Shown: in pieces, positions 17,439 to 27,400 of the stretch | Layout: every line of letters begins with the position of its first letter | Position numbering within the stretch: the first letter of the stretch is position 1 | NCBI RefSeq assembly: GCF_000332055.1 | Contig: NZ_ALVZ01000233.1 | Coordinates: 58,065 to 122,064 of the forward strand | Direction: 5' to 3' | Source: Xenococcus sp. PCC 7305 | GTDB taxonomy: Bacteria > Cyanobacteriota > Cyanobacteriia > Cyanobacteriales > Xenococcaceae | Length of the DNA stretch: 64,000 bases | The notes under the pieces: generated by a model | What the model saw: the letters and a program-made list of their open reading frames with translations, nothing else | Told to the model about the DNA's origin: nothing | Database searches by the model: none | Translations under genes and position numbers: made by a program

Positions 17439-18183
17439 TTAATTGTTGGATTAATTCTTGAAGTAAAAAAGACCGAGATGAATCAATAAAAAAATGATCT
17501 CCCCTCAGCATTTTCAAGGAAAAAGAACCTAGAGTTTGTTTGCGCCAAGCTTCTAGCTCTTCTAATAAAACTTCTCGATCTTGTAGGCCACCAAACACAG
17601 AAATTGGACAATTGAAAGGAGATTCAGGAATATAAATATAATTTTCTAAAACGGCAAAATCCGCTCGTAATATAGGAATTAGTATTTTCATTAATTCACT
17701 ATTATTCAATACAGCTTCGGGTGTTCCGTTGAGTTGTCGTAATTCTTGGATAAAATCTGCTTTAGGGAGATTGTTGATAATGGGTTTTGAATTATTAATT
17801 TGGGGCGCACAACGACCAGAGATAAATAAATGCACTGGTTCTAAATTATATTGGCGACGAATTAAACGGGCTAGCTCAAAACTTACTAAACCTCCCATAC
17901 TATGACCAAAGAAAGCGAAAGGCTTGTCTAGATAAGGCACAATTTCTAGCGCGATCGCATTTACCAATGGCTCAATATTTTGGTAAGGTTTCTCCTGGAT
18001 CTTGACTCCTCTTCCTGGAATTTCTAGGGCAATAATTTCTATCGTTGGTGGCAAATAATTACTCCAGGAACGGAAAGAGTAAGAGCTTCCTCCCGCATGG
18101 GGAAAGCAAAATAAGCGTAGAGCAGGGGAATTATTTTTGTTATCGCAATTAACTCGATGATTAAAAATTGGCGTAAGTGACAT
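17425..18183 (-). CDS. Type II thioesterase
   Basis: 252 aa alpha/beta hydrolase of the GrsT/RifR class. Motifs: FCFPHAGGSSYSFRSW at the start, nucleophile Ser95 in FFGHSMGGLVSFELA, and a C-terminal GDHFFI with the catalytic His. Such enzymes clear misprimed or stalled carrier proteins of NRPS/PKS lines rather than release the product, which fits because release here is by a reductase domain. Overlaps the acylase gene start. Confidence 0.92.
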   Translation of the reverse strand: MSLTPIFNHRVNCDNKNNSPALRLFCFPHAGGSSYSFRSWSNYLPPTIEIIALEIPGRGVKIQEKPYQNIEPLVNAIALEIVPYLDKPFAFFGHSMGGLVSFELARLIRRQYNLEPVHLFISGRCAPQINNSKPIINNLPKADFIQELRQLNGTPEAVLNNSELMKILIPILRADFAVLENYIYIPESPFNCPISVFGGLQDREVLLEELEAWRKQTLGSFSLKMLRGDHFFIDSSRSFLLQELIQQLNVYQ

Positions 18184-18204
18184 AAATATAGCGCTACGCG
18201 CTGA

Positions 18205-18303
18205 GGAATAGGGAATAGGGAATAGGGAATAGGGAACAGGGAATAGGGAACAGGGAATAGGGAATAGGGAATAGGGAATAGGGAACAGGGAACAGGGAAC
18301 AGG
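18205..18303. repeat. Tandem heptamer repeat GGGAATA/GGGAACA
   Basis: About 14 tandem copies of a 7-bp unit fill much of the 236-bp gap between the aminotransferase and thioesterase genes. No terminator or promoter is evident beside it. Such arrays are common between cyanobacterial genes and vary in copy number. Confidence 0.9.
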
Positions 18304-18419
18304 AAGAGAAAAATCTAGAACATACAGAGTGTTTGAAGCATTACAGTGTGATCCTCATTTGTCCTAAGCTAACTTTGTATTGCTATATTTCACCAAAACA
18401 AGATTTCAAAATAGTAAAT

Positions 18420-19868
18420 TTAAGGTAAGAATTCTCCAGATCTTAAGTCTGCAATACTATCTTTAACGGCTTGAAAAATATTATTGAGATCCTCTTCTGT
18501 ATGAGCTGTTGATAAAAATCCGCCATTGCCTCTGAGCATAATTCCTTTGGCTAATAGGTGATAGTAAAGCAAGTCAAAAACTAATGATAATGCTCCATTT
18601 TCTTCCGCTGATTCTTCAGTGTCTTCCTCTGAGTCAGCAGTGCCAAAAATTGAAGCGAAATTACTCATGTAAATTGGTAGCTCTTCTTGCTCAAAATAAT
18701 CATTGAGAGTTTGAACAAATTTAGCTGTGCGAGTATTTAATGTTTGTTGCAAAGCAAAACCTTGAGTTTTTAAATGTTCTAATACTGCTTTAGCTGATGC
18801 GATCGCTAAAGGATGTTTGCAATAAGTCCCCGCAAAAACTGTGGTCTTTATTTGAGGTGAAGATAAATCTCCATAACGCCATGTCCCACCATCGATCGCG
18901 TCTAAATATTTGGCTTTGCCGGCAATAATCCCAATCGGTAAACCACCGCCAACAATTTTGCCATAGGTAACGATATCGGCTGCAATTTCAAACCAAGCTT
19001 GAGCACCACCTGGGTGAATGCGAAAACCTGTTACCATTTCATCAAAAATTAAAGCAATGTCTGCATCTTGAGTAATCTGTCTGAGCTCTTGCAGAAAGGC
19101 TTTAGGTTGTAAATCCAGATGACTTGATTGTACTGGTTCAACCAAAACAGCAGCTAATTCTTGACGATGCTCTTTGATATAGTCTAAAGATGCTTGGTCG
19201 CCGTATTTTAAAACGATCAGATCCTTGATATAGTTCGTCAGAATTCCTGAAGAAATCCCAATAGTTTGGAGTTGATTATCTATTATTTTTGCCTTGCCCA
19301 GAGTTCCATCAAAATGACCGTGATAGGAATTGCTAAACATGACAATTTTATTGCGTCCTGTTACGGTTCTGGCTAAACGAATTGCTGTCATTACAGCTTC
19401 TGTGCCTGTATTACTAAAAGCGACTCTAGCTACTCCTGTTAATTCTTTAATTAAATCAGTAACTTCTCCAATTAATTCTGGCTGAGAACCGAGTTGGATT
19501 CCTTTATTTAATTGCCCTAATATTTCCTGCTTAACAAAATCAGGATTATGACCAAAAAGATTAACTCCATATCCCATTACTAAATCGATATATTTATTGC
19601 CATCAATGTCTTCTATTGTTGAACCATAAGATTTTTGAGTAACAATGGAATAGTTGATTTCTTTGAGAGGTAATTGAAAATCAACAAAACTTTTATTGTC
19701 TGCCAAGCCCAAACTATGAGTCATCGCAAACTTTTTTGATTTTTTAGTTTTTTGATTATATTTAATAATAAATTCAGTTAAATATTCTTGTTGGCGAGAA
19801 GTTAAATTTATTCCTGAAAAAATTGGTTCTAAATTGGCTAGATTTGCGGGAATTGTAGTTGCAGTCAT
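18420..19868 (-). CDS. Class III PLP aminotransferase (GSA-aminomutase-like, MxcL type)
   Basis: 482 aa from the ATG at 19868, which has AGAGG a few bases upstream; the longer frame to 19961 would overlap the reductase gene and is unlikely. Class III features: GYGVNLFGHNP, SNTGTEAVMTAIRLAR, SNSYHGHFDG, IFDEMVTGFR and the PLP lysine in TYGKIVGGGLP. It follows by 17 bp a synthetase that ends in a thioester reductase. In myxochelin-type systems a similar enzyme aminates the aldehyde released by the reductase; the same role here is inferred. An acidic insert (EDTEESAEE) near the C-terminus is unusual. Confidence 0.85.
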   Translation of the reverse strand: MTATTIPANLANLEPIFSGINLTSRQQEYLTEFIIKYNQKTKKSKKFAMTHSLGLADNKSFVDFQLPLKEINYSIVTQKSYGSTIEDIDGNKYIDLVMGYGVNLFGHNPDFVKQEILGQLNKGIQLGSQPELIGEVTDLIKELTGVARVAFSNTGTEAVMTAIRLARTVTGRNKIVMFSNSYHGHFDGTLGKAKIIDNQLQTIGISSGILTNYIKDLIVLKYGDQASLDYIKEHRQELAAVLVEPVQSSHLDLQPKAFLQELRQITQDADIALIFDEMVTGFRIHPGGAQAWFEIAADIVTYGKIVGGGLPIGIIAGKAKYLDAIDGGTWRYGDLSSPQIKTTVFAGTYCKHPLAIASAKAVLEHLKTQGFALQQTLNTRTAKFVQTLNDYFEQEELPIYMSNFASIFGTADSEEDTEESAEENGALSLVFDLLYYHLLAKGIMLRGNGGFLSTAHTEEDLNNIFQAVKDSIADLRSGEFLP

Positions 19869-19885
19869 CTTGTTACCTCTGTTAA

Positions 19886-22800
19886 TTATTTGGTTAATAA
19901 ACCTTTGTTTGAAAGATAGGAAAAATAGGTGCTTAATAAATTGCGATCGCATTGGGGACAAACAATCTCAGTTCCTGTTAATCCAGAATTGGTATTAATG
20001 GCGACTAGTTCCTGGCTGATCGCTTCTTCTGTATTTTTTTGCGATGTTGCACTGGCGGCAAAAGTACTAATTAATGGGGATAAGGGATGATTTGGCGATC
20101 GCTCGGTAATTTCTAGTAATTTCTCACGCCATTTTGTATATTCAATTTGTCTGAGGGGGTAACCCAAATCAATCACGGAGTTAACAACTTCATTCCAGGG
20201 AGTAGGTTGAGGGTTAACCAGATGGAATGTTTTGCCTAAGGATTCTGGTTGGTTTGATAAATGAGCGATCGCGCTGACGGCATAATCGACAGGCGTTAAA
20301 TTGATCATCGAATCATCTTGAGGCACTGTCCCCATTTGAATACAGCCTCGAATCATTCTGAAGGTATGATCATCGGGGTTACAAGCTCCTGTTTGACTAT
20401 GTCCTGAGATTCGTCCTGGTCGATAGATGGTTGTGGGAATTCCGCGATCGCGAGCAATAGCAATTAACTTTTCTGCTACCCATTTACTTTGGGTATAACC
20501 CCCAGGGATTTGTTCACAATGCTCGATGGGTGTGTCTTCTGAGATAATTTCTAATTGGCGATCGGCAGCGGTAACCACACCAATGGTAGAGATAAAATGG
20601 ACTGGTTTAACTTTACTGTGAATAGCTAGTCTTAAAATTTCCTCGGTTCCCAAGACATTAGCTGCTTTTAGTTGGGAATAAGGATAGGTGAAATTAACCC
20701 AGGCACCGTTATGGTAAATGACATCAATAGTCTCAGCTAGCCTGCTAAAGCGATCTGTTGAAAGTCCGAGAAATGGTTGTGATAAATCACCGACGATAGG
20801 CATAATGCGATCGCGGAAACTTTCATTCCAAAGTAAATAGGATTTTAGTTTCTTGGCAATCCGCTGTTGCCCATGAGTAATACTTTTAGCACGAATTAAA
20901 CAATAAATCTTTGCGGTAGTTTTTTGTAATAATTCATTGAGGAGAAAAGCCCCTAAAAAGCCAGTTGCGCCAGTTATCAGAATATTCTTAGGTGTAGTAG
21001 TAATGTCGAAAGAATTGTCACCAGGAACAATCTGAGGATCTAACACTGCTTCAGAATTGAGATCAATAGTAGTCTCTCTCCTTATCTCCCTTGTCTCCCC
21101 ATCTCCCAGTCTCTTAGCTAAATCAGCAATAGTCGGAGCATTAAATAAATCTTTGAGGGGTAATTCAACTTGGAAAGTATTTCTAACTTTGGCTAGTAGT
21201 TGAGTGATTAAAAGTGAATGGCCGCCCAACTCAAAGAAATCATCATTAATGCCGATTTTTTCTAAACCTAATACTTCTGTCCAAATTTCAGCTAGTTGCT
21301 TCTCCAAAGGCGATCGCGGTTCAATATAGAGCTGTTCTAATTCTGGACGAGTTTGTTCGGTCGTCGGTAATGCTTGATAGTCAATCTTTCCATTAGCCGT
21401 TAAGGGCATTGTCTTGAGGACAACAAAGGCTGATGGGATCATATATTCAGGAAATTGAGCAATACAAAAACTACGTAATTCACTGGCTATTACCTGATTT
21501 TGATTTTGATGGAGGAGCCGAAACTGATGATTTGTAACTACATAGGCGATTAAGCGTTTGTTCTCAAGGTCAAATAGCCGTTCATCCCTACTGGCAATAA
21601 CTACGGCTGATTCAATCCCTGGATGCTGTTGTAATTTATTTTCAATTTCGCCTAATTCAATGCGGAAACCCCTAATTTTTACTTGGCGATCGATTCTCCC
21701 GAGGAATTCAATATTGCCATTATGCGAAGCGGTATCCTTTAGGGCTGGTAAGTAACGGACGCGATCTCCTGTTCTGTACATTAGGGGGTTGGGGTTTTGG
21801 GGGATTGGGGGATTTAGGGATTTGGGGACGGAAAAAGGATTGTTAATAAATTTTTCTTGAGTCAATTCAAGGCGGTTGAGATAGCCTTGACTAACCTGTG
21901 CTCCACCGATATAGAGTTCTCCTGGCACACCTAAAGGGACTGGCTGTAATTGTTCATCTAATATATAAACTTGGTTATTAGCTAAAGGCTTACCTACTGG
22001 TACGGTGCTGGATAATCGATTCCCCAACTCCCCATTTCCCCAACTCCCCATTTCCCCATTTCCCCGTGTTTCAACTTGATAAGTGAGTACTCCCACCGTG
22101 GTCTCTGTCGGCCCATAATGATTGAAAATCTGACAATTCGGTTTGTGCTGTTGGATTTTAGTTATTAACTGCCAATTACTGGCTTCTCCACCTAAAATTA
22201 GTTGCTTTCGGGGTAAAAATTCTGCTGTTGCAGAAGAGGCTAATAATGCTGATAAATGGGACGGAACAATTTTGAGATAGTCGATGGGATGGCTTTGACA
22301 ATAATTGTTAAATGCTTGAGGATCGGAGGCTATTTCTTGAGGAATAATATGCAGACATCCACCAGTGCATAAGGCGGGAAATAACATTGTATTGCCTAAA
22401 TCGGCGGCAAAAGTAGATACGGTCGCAAAGCTAGCGCCTGAAGATAGATTGAATCTTTCTCTGATTGCGTATACATAATTGACTAATTGTTTATGAGCGA
22501 TCGCGACAGCTTTGGGCGTACCAGTAGAACCAGAGGTATAAATGGCATAGGCTAAATTTTCTGGTTTTGTTTGATGCTGAGGATTATTGTGATCTTCTTT
22601 GGCGATCGTTTCCCAATCTGAATCTAGGGAAATTGTTTCTGGAATAGTTTTCGGAATTCTGGTTATGAGCGATCGCTGAGTTAATAGTATCGATACTTCT
22701 GCATCTTGCAACCGAAAAGTTAATCCTTCTGTGGGCAAAGCTGCATCTAAAGGTAAATACGCTGCACCGGCTTTGAGGATAGCGAGTAAACCAATAATCG

Positions 22801-24334
22801 AGAAATGCGATCGCTCTAAATATAAACCAACTAGGGATTGGGGGGTGACTCCTTTTTGTCTTAAGTAATTAGCTAATTGATTGGCTTTTTGATTTAATTC
22901 ACTATAAGTTAGTTGTTCTGAGTTATAGATAACCGCAATGCTATTTGGTGTTTTGCTTACTTGAGATTCAAACAACTGATGAATAGATTTATCTTGAGGA
23001 TAGTTAGATTTGTTGTTGTTGAATTCGACTAATAACTGATGGCGTTGTTGGGAATCAAGAATGTTTAATTCCTCTACTGTCGCTTCTGGATTCGCGATCG
23101 CGCTTGCCACTAAAGTGTGAAATTGTTGAGCCAGAAGAGCAATGGTTTCAGCGGCAAAGTTCTGAGCATCATAGTGAAATTCTGTAATTAAACAATCTTG
23201 TTGTTGTTTACAAGTAAGTTTAAGTTTAAAGTTTTCTAGATGAATATCTTTTTGAGATATAGAGAAAGATACATTATTAACATTATATTGACTAGGTAAT
23301 TTATCGAATTCAAACCCAATTAGTAGGGGCGATTCGCGAATCGCCCCTATTCCAAGATAATATTCTTGATATTTTTCTGCTTGGATTAAATTATGTTCTA
23401 GGTTAGATAAAATTTCTTGTACCGTAAATTGTTTAGAGACTGTGCAACTTACAGGTAAGAATTGGGCTAGCAATCCCAAAGTATTGGCTAATTCTGTATA
23501 TTTTCTACCAGCAAAGAGATTCGAGACCAAAATTTCTGACTCATTAGTTAACTTTGAGAGCAGGATATACCAACAAACTCTCAGAAAGTTAGATAAATTA
23601 CTCTGATATTTAGTGATAACTTTATCTGTCAATTCAGGGCTTATAACTAAAGAATATATGCTTGATTCTATTCTCTGGTTTTGATTAGAATTCAGCTCGC
23701 CAGGAAGGAATAAAGAGTTTTTATCTTGTGATTGCTTTTGCCAATAATCTTGTCCTACTGGTGAACCTTCTGTTGATAATTCATTTTGCCATTCTGAAAA
23801 TTGAATATATTGTATAGGTTCTTCACTAAAGTCTTTTCCTTGTAAACATAAATCATAGCTTTGACTAATTTCTTGTACTAAATTATTAATCGTCTGACTA
23901 TCTGCATATAAAGAAGGTAAAGTAATAATTAAATAATGAAGATCGTGATTTAAAGTTACGAGTAATAGACGTAATGGTGAATTGCATTCGTAATTAAAAT
24001 CAGTTACTTTCTCTGAGCAACATAATTCTCCGAGCTTTTGTTCTATATTTTCTGGGTTGGGTTCAAAAAAATCAATAGTGTGCCAAGAAATCTTATTGCT
24101 TTCAGCTATAACTTGTAAAGGAATTGAAATTCCCGATCGCTGATTAAAATTAGTTCGCAAAATTTCTTGGCGATCAACAACTTTCTGAATTGCTGTTTGT
24201 AAAATTTGTAAGTCAACTGCTCCTGCAATCTTAATTGCAGCCTGAGCAAAACGAATCCTATTATTTTGTTGTGATTGCCAAAGATGTTTTTGTTGAGGAG
24301 ACAATCTAAATCCTTGTAAAGTTTCTGCTTTCAT
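19886..24334 (-). CDS. NRPS, termination module: interface domain - A(Asp) - T - reductase
   Basis: 1482 aa. Residues 1-430 are a C-fold domain in which the HHxxxDG motif is replaced (LPSLYADSQT, His-His to Pro140-Ser141), as in the 'interface' domains described for beta-hydroxyaspartate synthetases. The A domain (about 445-960) has the by-eye code DLTKIGHVGK, matching aspartate signatures. A T domain follows (about 985-1055, FFELGGHSLL), then a thioester reductase (about 1085-1400) with ILITGATGFLGAFLL, YHNGAWVNF and the catalytic-type GGYTQSKWVAEKL. The C-terminus carries a Cys-Pro-Gln-Cys. It should load Asp, have it hydroxylated in trans, then release the peptide as an aldehyde. Several repeat-derived inserts sit in the A domain. 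Confidence 0.92.
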   Translation of the reverse strand: MKAETLQGFRLSPQQKHLWQSQQNNRIRFAQAAIKIAGAVDLQILQTAIQKVVDRQEILRTNFNQRSGISIPLQVIAESNKISWHTIDFFEPNPENIEQKLGELCCSEKVTDFNYECNSPLRLLLVTLNHDLHYLIITLPSLYADSQTINNLVQEISQSYDLCLQGKDFSEEPIQYIQFSEWQNELSTEGSPVGQDYWQKQSQDKNSLFLPGELNSNQNQRIESSIYSLVISPELTDKVITKYQSNLSNFLRVCWYILLSKLTNESEILVSNLFAGRKYTELANTLGLLAQFLPVSCTVSKQFTVQEILSNLEHNLIQAEKYQEYYLGIGAIRESPLLIGFEFDKLPSQYNVNNVSFSISQKDIHLENFKLKLTCKQQQDCLITEFHYDAQNFAAETIALLAQQFHTLVASAIANPEATVEELNILDSQQRHQLLVEFNNNKSNYPQDKSIHQLFESQVSKTPNSIAVIYNSEQLTYSELNQKANQLANYLRQKGVTPQSLVGLYLERSHFSIIGLLAILKAGAAYLPLDAALPTEGLTFRLQDAEVSILLTQRSLITRIPKTIPETISLDSDWETIAKEDHNNPQHQTKPENLAYAIYTSGSTGTPKAVAIAHKQLVNYVYAIRERFNLSSGASFATVSTFAADLGNTMLFPALCTGGCLHIIPQEIASDPQAFNNYCQSHPIDYLKIVPSHLSALLASSATAEFLPRKQLILGGEASNWQLITKIQQHKPNCQIFNHYGPTETTVGVLTYQVETRGNGEMGSWGNGELGNRLSSTVPVGKPLANNQVYILDEQLQPVPLGVPGELYIGGAQVSQGYLNRLELTQEKFINNPFSVPKSLNPPIPQNPNPLMYRTGDRVRYLPALKDTASHNGNIEFLGRIDRQVKIRGFRIELGEIENKLQQHPGIESAVVIASRDERLFDLENKRLIAYVVTNHQFRLLHQNQNQVIASELRSFCIAQFPEYMIPSAFVVLKTMPLTANGKIDYQALPTTEQTRPELEQLYIEPRSPLEKQLAEIWTEVLGLEKIGINDDFFELGGHSLLITQLLAKVRNTFQVELPLKDLFNAPTIADLAKRLGDGETREIRRETTIDLNSEAVLDPQIVPGDNSFDITTTPKNILITGATGFLGAFLLNELLQKTTAKIYCLIRAKSITHGQQRIAKKLKSYLLWNESFRDRIMPIVGDLSQPFLGLSTDRFSRLAETIDVIYHNGAWVNFTYPYSQLKAANVLGTEEILRLAIHSKVKPVHFISTIGVVTAADRQLEIISEDTPIEHCEQIPGGYTQSKWVAEKLIAIARDRGIPTTIYRPGRISGHSQTGACNPDDHTFRMIRGCIQMGTVPQDDSMINLTPVDYAVSAIAHLSNQPESLGKTFHLVNPQPTPWNEVVNSVIDLGYPLRQIEYTKWREKLLEITERSPNHPLSPLISTFAASATSQKNTEEAISQELVAINTNSGLTGTEIVCPQCDRNLLSTYFSYLSNKGLLTK
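21719..21746. repeat. Half of a hairpin repeat inside the A domain (encodes ALKDTA)
   Basis: Contains the arm GTATCCTTTAGGGC seen as a complete inverted repeat at 50886-50929. It is inserted in frame between the RYLP and NGNIEFLGR parts of the A domain. The same peptide ALKDTA occurs at the equivalent point of the first synthetase. Confidence 0.8.
21782..21832. repeat. G/T-rich repeat insert in the A domain
   Basis: A GGGG-TT-rich stretch, encoding on the minus strand a Pro/Asn-rich peptide (PKSLNPPIPQNPNP) just before the YRTGD motif. Paralogous A domains have only a short loop here. Similar C-rich DNA at about 22022-22068 encodes a Gly-Asn-Gly-Glu peptide upstream of VPVGKPLANN. Confidence 0.7.
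23324..23349. repeat. 26-bp perfect palindrome inside the interface domain
   Basis: TAGGGGCGATTCG + reverse complement, in frame within the interface-domain coding part of the terminal NRPS (peptide IGAIRESPL). Same family as the imperfect copy at 159-184. Confidence 0.85.
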
Positions 24335-24379
24335 TTTTTATTCTTCATTACCCTCGTACAAACGTGTTGCCAAAATCCC

Positions 24380-24407
24380 GTAGAGACGTAGCATGCTACG
24401 TCTCTAC
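24380..24407. repeat. 28-bp REP-like palindrome between NRPS genes
   Basis: Identical to 14871-14898. It occupies the 80-bp gap between the two last synthetase genes and could form an mRNA hairpin that separates their expression. Confidence 0.85.
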
Positions 24408-24414
24408 AGATTCA

Positions 24415-27400
24415 TTATTCATTGCTGATGATTTCTCCCATTGAAACTACAATTTTTCGCTTACCTTTATAGGGATTACGGCTATGGGCAGTCAATAAAT
24501 TATCTAGCATTAAGACATCGCCTTTTTGCCAAGGGAAACTAATAGTAGCTTGTTGATAAGCTTGATTAATTGCTTGAATATCTTCTGGTTCTAAAGCAGT
24601 ACCATCACCATAATAAACATTACGAGGTAAACTATCTTCTCCAAATAATGAGAGTAAAGATTCTCTCACCTGAGCATCGAGATAGGAAATATGATGTAGT
24701 TGAACTTGATTAAAAAAGGTTTTTTCTTGGGTTATTGGATGTTGTGAGATCGCAGGTCTAATCTTCCTAGTTCTCAATCCATTATTCGATAACCATTCAA
24801 ACTCCATTTTCGATTTACGACACTGGCTTTCCACTAGAGATTTATCTTGAGTATGGAAAAAATCTTGCCAACTTACATCAAGACCTTCTATATAGTTCCG
24901 CACATACATTAATTGTTTATCTTCTAATTTTTCTCGCAATTGTGCATCTAGAAATTTGTAAACCTGACGACAATCTGCAATAGGAGTTTCTCCTCCTTCT
25001 GCGGCTGGTTCTACGCAGAAAAACCAAATCTTTTGTGGATAACAATGTAAATGAGAACTTTCATTGTGAAAAAAGATTGTTTTATCATTAGGATAGGGAG
25101 TCGAGCCATAAACTTTGTCGCTAACTCCTGTACGCGGCAAATCTCCATAATTACTAAATAAATTAGGACAAATAGCTTGTGCCAACTTTTCAAAATCGGC
25201 AATAGAGTTTAGCTGACAATTACGAAAAAGAATTGCCCCGTGTTTTAGTAACTTATCTTCTAAAAACTTTCTTTCATTTTTCACCCAATCAAATATATCT
25301 AAATCTTTAACTCCAGGAGTAATTACTAACGGGATAGAACTTGCAGATGGTAAGAAATCTACTTTGATTAACTCTTCTGATGATGGTAAGCTAACGGCTT
25401 TGGGTTTGATATTAAGAAACTTATTAAATTTACTTTTTTCTTGGGTGACTTCTGCCATTGTTTGGACCTCCTTTTCTGATTGAGTAATCATTTCTAATTT
25501 GTTAATTCGCTGATCTGGCTGGGAAACAATATTTTCGAGTAAAGTTACATAATGAGCAGATAATTTTGCGATCGCATTATGCTCAAAAAGATCATCGTTA
25601 TACTGCCAATTACCCACCATTCCCTGGGTCGTTTCCGAGATAAATAAAACCAAATCGAATTTGGCTCGACTATCAACTTCGGCGAGAGATGAAATAGTTA
25701 AACCAGGAAGCTCTAATTCTGTGATCGGCAGATTATCCATTACCAATAACACTTGAAATAAATTGCCTTGATTTAGTTGCCTGGATGGTTGCAACTCTTG
25801 AGCCAGGCGATCGAAAGGTAAATCCTGATGGGCATAAGCGGAGAGGGTAACCTTCCTTACTCTGGTTAATAAATCTCGAAAACTGGGGTAACCAGATAAA
25901 TCTGTGCGTAACACCAGCAAATTAACGAAAAAGCCGATTAATCCCTCGGTTTCTGACTGATTGCGATTGGCAATATCTGCGCCAACGACAATATCATCCT
26001 GCTGGGTGTAGCGATATAGTAAAGTCTTCAGGGTCGCCAAGACCACCATAAACAAACTTGTCTCAGTCTGTCGAGATAGTTGTTCTAGACCAGAAGTTAA
26101 ATCTTGAGACAGCGTAAAACTATGATTTTGACTGCGATTAGTTTTTACGATTGGTTTTTGCTCTCGATATGGCAATTTAAGCACAGGTAATTGACCACCG
26201 AGTTTTTGTTTCCAGTAACTTAGTTGTCGGTCTAAAACTTCTCCTTGCAACCATTCCCGTTGCCAAACCGCATAGTCTGCATATTGGATTGGTAATTCTG
26301 GGAGAGGCGATGGTTTTCCTACTAAAAAAGCTGGGTAAAGCGTGGCAACTTCTTGAACTAAAATTCCCGTTGACCAACCATCAGAGATGATATGGTGCAT
26401 GGTAAATAGGACGATATGTTCTACTTCATGTAGTCTAATTAAGGTGACCCGTAGTAAGGAATCTTTTGCGAGATCAAATGGTTTTAAGGCTTCGGTTTCT
26501 GTGAGTTTCCTAACTTCTTGTTCTCGTGAAATTTGAGGTACAGTACTTAAATCTATTGTCGATAGTTGAAAATCAATCTCGGAATGAATTATCTGTACTG
26601 GTTCATCGGCAATTATTTTAAAGTTGGTACGAAGGGTTTCATGTCGCTGAATAATTGCGGCGATTGTTTTGGTTAAAATCTCTAGATCTAACTCTCCTTG
26701 CAAGCGAATAGCTTCGGGAATATTATAAGCTGGGTTATCTGGTTCTAATTGGGCGAGAAACCAAAGTCTGGCTTGGGCAAAGGATAAAGGTAAATCTCTT
26801 TCTCTAGCTATCGGTTTAATCGGTGGTTTTTCTGTTAAATTATGACTTTTTAGTTGTGGCGCTAATTCTGCTATTGTCGGATATTCAAATAGACAACGTA
26901 ACGGTAACTCGATCGCTAAACTGTGACGGATTTTAGAACTGATTTGAGTCGCCAGTAGAGAATGTCCTCCTAATTCAAAGAAGTTATCATTGATTCCTAT
27001 TTGCTCTAAATTTAAAACTTCCTGCCAGATTTTAGTCAAACTTGTTTCTGTTGAATTACGTGGGGCAATATATTTACTGGTGGAACTCTCAAAATCAGGA
27101 ATCGGTAAGGATTTAAGATCGCATTTTCCATTGGGAGTCAAGGGAAAAACTTCTAACTGCACCCAAGCTGAGGGCATCATGTAATCGGGTAGTTTTGCCT
27201 TGAGACATTCCCGTAATTGTTTACTGTCTAATGACTGTGGCGCAATGTAATAGGCAACTAATCTGTTTTCTCCATTTTTATCTGTGCAAGCATTCACTAC
27301 CGCATCTTTAACTCCAGGATATTTGGCGATCGCAGTTTCGATTTCTCCTAATTCAATCCGAAATCCGCGAATCTTAACCTGATTATCGATTCTCCCTAAA

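Noticed and set aside
18205..18303. Possible CRISPR array
   Set aside because: Units are 7 bp and contiguous, with no spacers and no cas genes.
19869..19961. Upstream extension of the class III aminotransferase
   Set aside because: It would overlap the reductase-encoding gene; the ATG at 19868 has AGAGG before it and fits family length.
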